In this document: positions 59,701 through 64,000 of the stretch, in pieces | Layout: the number at the start of each line of letters is the position of its first letter | Position numbering within the stretch: position 1 is the first letter of the stretch | NCBI GenBank assembly: GCA_949357655.1 | Contig: CASHTG010000012.1 | Location: 1,240,001 to 1,304,000, forward strand | DNA length: 64,000 nucleotides | Source: Parascedosporium putredinis | Lineage: Eukaryota > Ascomycota > Sordariomycetes > Microascales > Microascaceae | Reading direction: 5' to 3' | The notes under the pieces: model-generated | Databases searched by the model: none | Seen by the model: only the letters and a program-made list of their open reading frames with translations | Told to the model about the DNA's origin: nothing | Made by a program: the position numbers and the translations under genes

Positions 59701-60192
59701 CTTGCGTTCGACCTCAGGGAGCCGCGTCAGGACGTCGCCGAGATCGCTCGGCTCTAGCCGGAGCTCGTCGGGGGTGAAGACCAGCAGGAGCAGCCAGGGC
59801 GCGAGGTTCCGCGGGTCCTTGTCTTGCACCTCGTGCTCGACAAACGTCGGGTCGCGGTTCCACGGCATGTGCGCGTCCTTGAGGACGATGTGCGGCAGCA
59901 CCGTCACGGGCGCGCTCTCGCCGGGCGGAGGGTACACGGAGTCCACGGCGCCGGCGGGCAGGTTGTACCGCGGGGCGATGACATTGAACTCTTGGGTGTC
60001 GGCATCGATCTTGCCCGGCTTTTCTTCATCGGGAACGGTGACGTCCTGCCATACCTCGACCGTGTGGATGCCGCCCTGCAGCGAGGGTTGGTAAAAGGAG
60101 AAGAAACGAACCTCGCCCGGGAGGAGATCGCGGGGCTTCTTGGACAGCAGTCGGCGCATGTGCCGGTGCACGAGATGGCGGTGCGAAGACAT
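56741..60192 (-). CDS. giant uncharacterised protein B (~1152 aa) with bacterial-like blocks
   Basis: No function known to me. Start ATG 60192 (MSSHRHLVHRHMRRLLSKKP), stop at 56741. Seven missing bases (near 59552, 59215, 59153, and two each near 57966 and 57090, the last two being C runs read as five instead of seven) give 1152 residues. The N terminus has GEVRFFSFYQPSLQGG, QEFNVIAPRYNLPAGAVDSV, VLPHIVLKDAHMPWNRDP and APWLLLLVFTPDEL (residues 26-144). The middle has LDPNLSLMDITYSSAWQLGK and QAFSASLARLRGAI, then HYLLPDPSYL and LPQETLRFFYVDENW followed by VDGALSLANHW (around 607-640). Later come FTMPPHQQRFTIGS and YTEPDPDKRHDKANKKPIY. No signal peptide or membrane segment. These blocks resemble, from memory, long uncharacterised bacterial proteins. 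Downstream of and co-oriented with protein A. Confidence 0.75.
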
Positions 60193-61135
60193 GTTGTTTC
60201 TTTTTTCTTTTTTTTTTTCCTTTTTTCCTTTGCTGTCACCAAATGTGTTCTGGTCGGCGCTCTCTTCTCTCCTTGACTACTCTATTCGCCCACTGGTACA
60301 AAGTATTATCGAGTCCCGAAACCTGATGGCAACCAGCACACAAAGATGGCAAGCCTTCTCCCAGACACTGGCTTACAAAGAGTTGGCCGGAGAGAGGGGA
60401 GAGAGGGATAGAGGGAAGACGGGGAGGTCGGGGTAAGGCCTAAGGGGGATTGTCAACACGCTTCTTGTTGATCAGAGCCGTTAACCCCATCATTTCAATA
60501 TTAGTTCCTCCATTTTCTACTTCGTATTAGTGTATGCTGTGTATGTAGTGCAGCGTCGTGTGCATATAATGACTTCTAGAGCAGGCCATCAATAAATGAC
60601 GAAAAGAATGGGGCCCGTTGATCGAATCCGGACGAACCCCTGCATCAAGGCAGCTGATATTCAAATAGCGCCGTGCAAGCATGTCCACGAATATCGCAGG
60701 GGACCGCAGTTAACCGTTCTCCCGTCCCCGCCACGCCGGCGCTAGTGAATGTGACCCGGCCCAGTCTAACCGCCCGCACACAGCCAGCCACTTGCTGCTG
60801 GACCTGGACTGATGGGGGATGGATCTAGTGTATGGATATCTCATAAGATTTTGGAAGGGTACACTACCTTTTTCACTAATGCTCGTCCTTGCAAGGTCCG
60901 CTATTCTTCTCGCCACCGCTATCTTGTCACTTCGTGTTAGTCAATCATCCACACACAGACCAATCCCTCAATCCACGTTGCCACGATCCATGGACGGGGT
61001 GAAAGCGGAGGTGCTTGCTTTCGCACTTGACAGCAGCCTCATCGCATTCTCTGAGAGAACGATCACCATAGTAGAAGATTAGAATACAAAATTCACGCGT
61101 GAAAAGTTAACTCCTGTCCTGCCTATCTCGTGACT
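60193..61135. other. gap between the two giant protein genes
   Basis: 943 bp containing the 3' end of protein A and the promoter of protein B. A T/C-rich tract lies immediately before the protein B ATG (60195-60235). ACGCGT occurs at 61095-61100. No gene is seen. Confidence 0.6.
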
Positions 61136-64000
61136 CTATTGCTCCGGCCTACCAACCATCATGACGTACCCTTCCAGTGCCGTGTAAGGGCCACTCTCAA
61201 AGCGCGCCCTTTCATCGCTCACCTCCACCGGCAGGGGCATAAACTTCTCCACTACCGAGGTTTCGTCGCCGCCACCGCCGCCGCCGCCGGGAGAGTCAGC
61301 CTTGCTACCAGGATCTTTCTCCGCTTTGTCCTCTTCCATGTACGGCTGCAGCCACGCCCAATCCCCTCCGGCCACCGCGGGCAATTTTACAGGTTTTACA
61401 GCGTCGTCGATCTTGGGTACGACTACGGGTGTTCCCGGTTGTAGCTGGCGCCCAGAGATGATGGCCTTGGGTACGTCGGCGGCGACCACAAGGGGCCCGG
61501 CGTGGAAAAACGCCTTCATACGGGCCATGGCGTCCTGCCACGTCCATGCCGGCAAGGACAGTTCGCGCACCGGCTGCACCCGGAATAGCTGTGCAGCGGC
61601 GCAAAGGGGTCCACGAGCACTCCATATACGGCCAAGTGCCCGTTGCGGGCTTCAGCGTAAGCGTCAGCTGTGCGCGCAACACCTTCGGGGCTCTCCCAGA
61701 AGGCGGGCAGGGAAATGTGCGCTGGCCGAGTCACGGGTGCTGGCGTTTCAGACGCGGTGGCGGCTGGCGCATAGTGCGAAGACAGGGTAGAAAGGTCGAG
61801 GCCGAGGTCCTTCACCTTTGCTTCCTTGCCAAGGTCCCTGCGGCATGGGAAGTAACCCACTAGCCCGTCAAAGCCGCGCTCGTCGTCGCCTAGTCGCACG
61901 GGGAACGCATATCTATTAGGATCCGGAGTTGGCTCCGGCTCTGATTTGCCGCCGGTATTCCCACCACTTGGCTTGCGCGGTGCGAGAAGTACCCAATCCG
62001 GATCCAGGTCGCCGACAGACTGGCTAACCAGCGCATCAGCTGCCAGCTCGAGCGACCAGCCAGCATGCGCCAACGCTACAGGGCGGCCCACCAGGGCGTT
62101 GGCGAACCCCGCGTACGAATCTGGTGCAGGCAGCATGTGATCTGCCGCCGCTACAAGCACGTCCCAGAAGGCGCGGAGGAAAATGTCGTCCCCGAGCCGC
62201 TGGGCTAGCAGTTGCAGCTGGGCCAGTTCCCGCCCTCCTCGCTTAGATCCACCTCTGTCGGCGGCGGAAACGGCAGCCACTCTGGTCCCGTCTGTGCCCC
62301 TGTGGGGCCGGCCATGCGGATCTCACGGTAGAAGCTGCCGTCGGCCTGGAAGAGTTGGATTCCCAGATTGGCGTAGTTGATCAAAACCCACCCCCATATG
62401 GGGTTCTCCCAATCGTCCGCCGGCTTCCAAAGTGATGCGCCACCAGCCGTAGAGTTGTTGGGCTTGACAAAGACCGAGTTTAGGCGGGAGAGCTGGTTGA
62501 TTTGGGGCGGGATCTGCACGAATTCGCACCGTTCTGGCTTCTCTTTCTTGGGCTTTTCCTCCTTTGGATCGGAGCCCCCGCCTGCGGTACTCGGCAGCTC
62601 GCGCTCGATTACATTGGGAGCGCGCTGGGCCGGGTCGCCGCCCCAGATCTGCGGCGCGTTCCACTCCCCAATGCATGGCCACACCTTTTGCGGGTGTTCA
62701 GCCGGTGTCGGGTCGATGGCGTGAATGGCCTGTCCAAACTTGTCAATGATGTTGAGCCGCGTGAAGCGGAATTGCCCGTGGGTTGCCGGCTTGAACAGAG
62801 GGTGGCCGGTTGTCGACGTCTTCTTCTCCGTCCCAAAAGGGGTACTGTCCGTCTCGGCCCCAATGCGCTTGAGCTGCGCACGGTCAAACCCGGCTTGCTC
62901 TCGCTCTGCCTGCGAGATAGGTTCCACGTTGCCCGTGGTCCCGTGGCGCAAGTTGGGCTTGATGTGGCTGCCTTGCAGGACTGTGGTGAGGTGTGCCGTG
63001 AGCCCGGCGAGCGGCGCCGAAAGGAAGGCAAGCTTGTGCAGATCGCGCTGTAGCTCGTCACGCGTGGGGCCATCCGGGAACGTCTTGCCGTCCTTTTCAT
63101 TGAGCTTGTCGGAAGGCGTAGATGCAAAGAGCTGTTTGATTTTGGCTTCGAGCGAAAAGCTTGGCTGCGGCAGGATGAGCGCTCGGCCCTGGATGAGATG
63201 CCGGTCTCTTTTGACTTGTCCGCGTACTCGCCCGCGAGATCGGTGGACGCCGGGATGCCATATCGCAATTGGGAGACGGTACTCGTGCGGCTTCCACGGC
63301 TTTCGAGAGTCCACTTATCATACGGCACATGAAAGTACTCAACCTGCCATTCGAGAAATAGTGGAAACCACGCCTGTGTGTCGTTCCACCGATCCCGCCA
63401 CGCTCCCTTGAGTTTGGCGCCCGCCAGATCATCATGGAACAGCGGAAGCTGTTGTACACCCGTCAGCGCAGGCTCTTGCGGCTGCGTGACTCGACTTAGG
63501 CTCGTAAACTCGGAAACGAGACGCTTAATGGTGGTACGCAACTTCTCAGGGAGCTTCGGCAGGAGTGTATCCGTAAATCCCTGCCACCTTGGTATGTCTG
63601 GGTCTTCGGCTGCCACGATTTGCGAGTCGATGCGGACTTGCAGAGTGTCGAGGTAGTCATGAGGCCATCCGGAACTAACGCCCCCGACCACCAAGGTTGG
63701 GTCACGCTGCTGGTAAAAGGCAGGCTTGGCGCCGGGCTGCATATGCTCGCCCTTGGATAACTGGGAAATCGTGGTCTGGCAGGCTTTGGCTCGCAAGTCA
63801 AGTGCATCAATTCGATTACCCAAGTCGTTGACGCGAGCCTTGACGATCCGGTCTTGCTTTTCGTCTGCTTTATTGTCGCCCGTAAGGTTCCGGTCGGTCA
63901 CGTACCGCCACCACTCAGAAAACAGGTCCCACCGTAGGCGGGTCGTTGTGCGATGTATCGCATCCATAAGTTGCTGCTCCCTGTTTAGCGTCCGTAGATC
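61136..64000 (-). CDS. giant uncharacterised protein A, 3' part (start beyond the window)
   Basis: Open at the right edge: the frame enters at 64000 and stops at 61136, giving 955 residues here after three missing bases are restored (near 63213, 62236 and 61580). No function known to me. A helical segment LNREQQLMDAIHRTTTRLRW followed by LFSEWWRYVTDRN comes first, then QQRDPTLVVGGVSSGWPHDY. Later blocks are GRALILPQPSFSLEAKIKQL, LAFLSAPLAGLTAHLTTVLQ, QFRFTRLNIIDKFGQAIHAI, INQLSRLNSVFVKPN and NPIWGWVLINYANLGIQLFQ with ADGSFYREIRM. The C-terminal part includes WSLELAADALVSQSVGDLDP and HSYSGVQPVRELSLPAWTWQ, and ends ALEGYVMMVGRPEQ. The block order matches my memory of large bacterial proteins with an IWGWVL-like Trp motif and an ADG motif. 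It lies upstream of protein B. Confidence 0.72.

Noticed and set aside
1..64000. interpretation of the frameshifted genes as pseudogenes
   Set aside because: Lesions are almost all shortened runs, motifs beyond each lesion are intact, in-frame stops other than from the shift are absent, and restored lengths are multiples of three.
1..64000. secondary-metabolite cluster, transposon or CRISPR array
   Set aside because: No polyketide or peptide synthase, transposase, reverse transcriptase, terminal repeats or regularly spaced repeats were seen.

Overview
The window is nuclear DNA of a filamentous ascomycete (Pezizomycotina, most likely a Sordariomycete). Introns are short (about 55-270 bp) with GTRAGT-like donors and CTAAC/CTAAT-like branch sites. 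Genes are monocistronic on both strands, and the gene set is that of a eukaryotic cell (listerin, Mad1, Tam41, Ctk2, PTEN/Tep1, muniscin/Syp1, Exo5). I see no bacterial operon, phage, CRISPR array, rRNA or recognisable transposon.

Layout: F-box protein (103-858, -); exonuclease V (2287-4018, +); MARVEL membrane protein (7523-8909, +); PTEN/Tep1 lipid phosphatase (9478-11474, -); Pom33/TMEM33 (13089-14392, -); Ctk2 cyclin (17042-18674, -); palmitoyl-protein thioesterase (19859-20853, +); ribosome-biogenesis L1-domain protein (21234-22437, -); FHA protein of Tos4/Plm2 type (25543-27174, +); an 86-residue protein (30164-30424, +); a serine/threonine-rich membrane protein (31409-33204, -); listerin/Ltn1 (35461-40656, +), convergent with a divergent CDK-like kinase (40826-42214, -); muniscin/Syp1 (43708-47020, +); a caspase-fold protein lacking catalytic residues (47781-49324, -); Mad1 (50364-52813, -), divergent from Tam41 (54527-56311, +); and two very large uncharacterised proteins (56741-60192 and 61136 to beyond the right edge, both -). 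Between the genes are gaps of 0.2-3.5 kb in which I see only simple repeats.

Two things stand out. (1) Almost every conserved gene is broken by one- or two-base deficits, mostly inside short C, G, A or T runs. Adding the missing bases restores conserved motifs, and every reconstructed length I checked becomes a multiple of three. I read this as systematic homopolymer shortening in the sequence, not as a field of pseudogenes, so spans below are for the inferred intact gene. (2) The last 7 kb hold a tandem pair of giant proteins that resemble, from memory, a pair of uncharacterised bacterial families. This pair is the best candidate for an undescribed system.

Most genes are unrelated housekeeping functions: ubiquitin ligase for stalled ribosomes, spindle checkpoint, cardiolipin synthesis, endocytosis, CTD phosphorylation, phosphoinositide turnover, mitochondrial DNA repair. 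There is no sign of a secondary-metabolite cluster.
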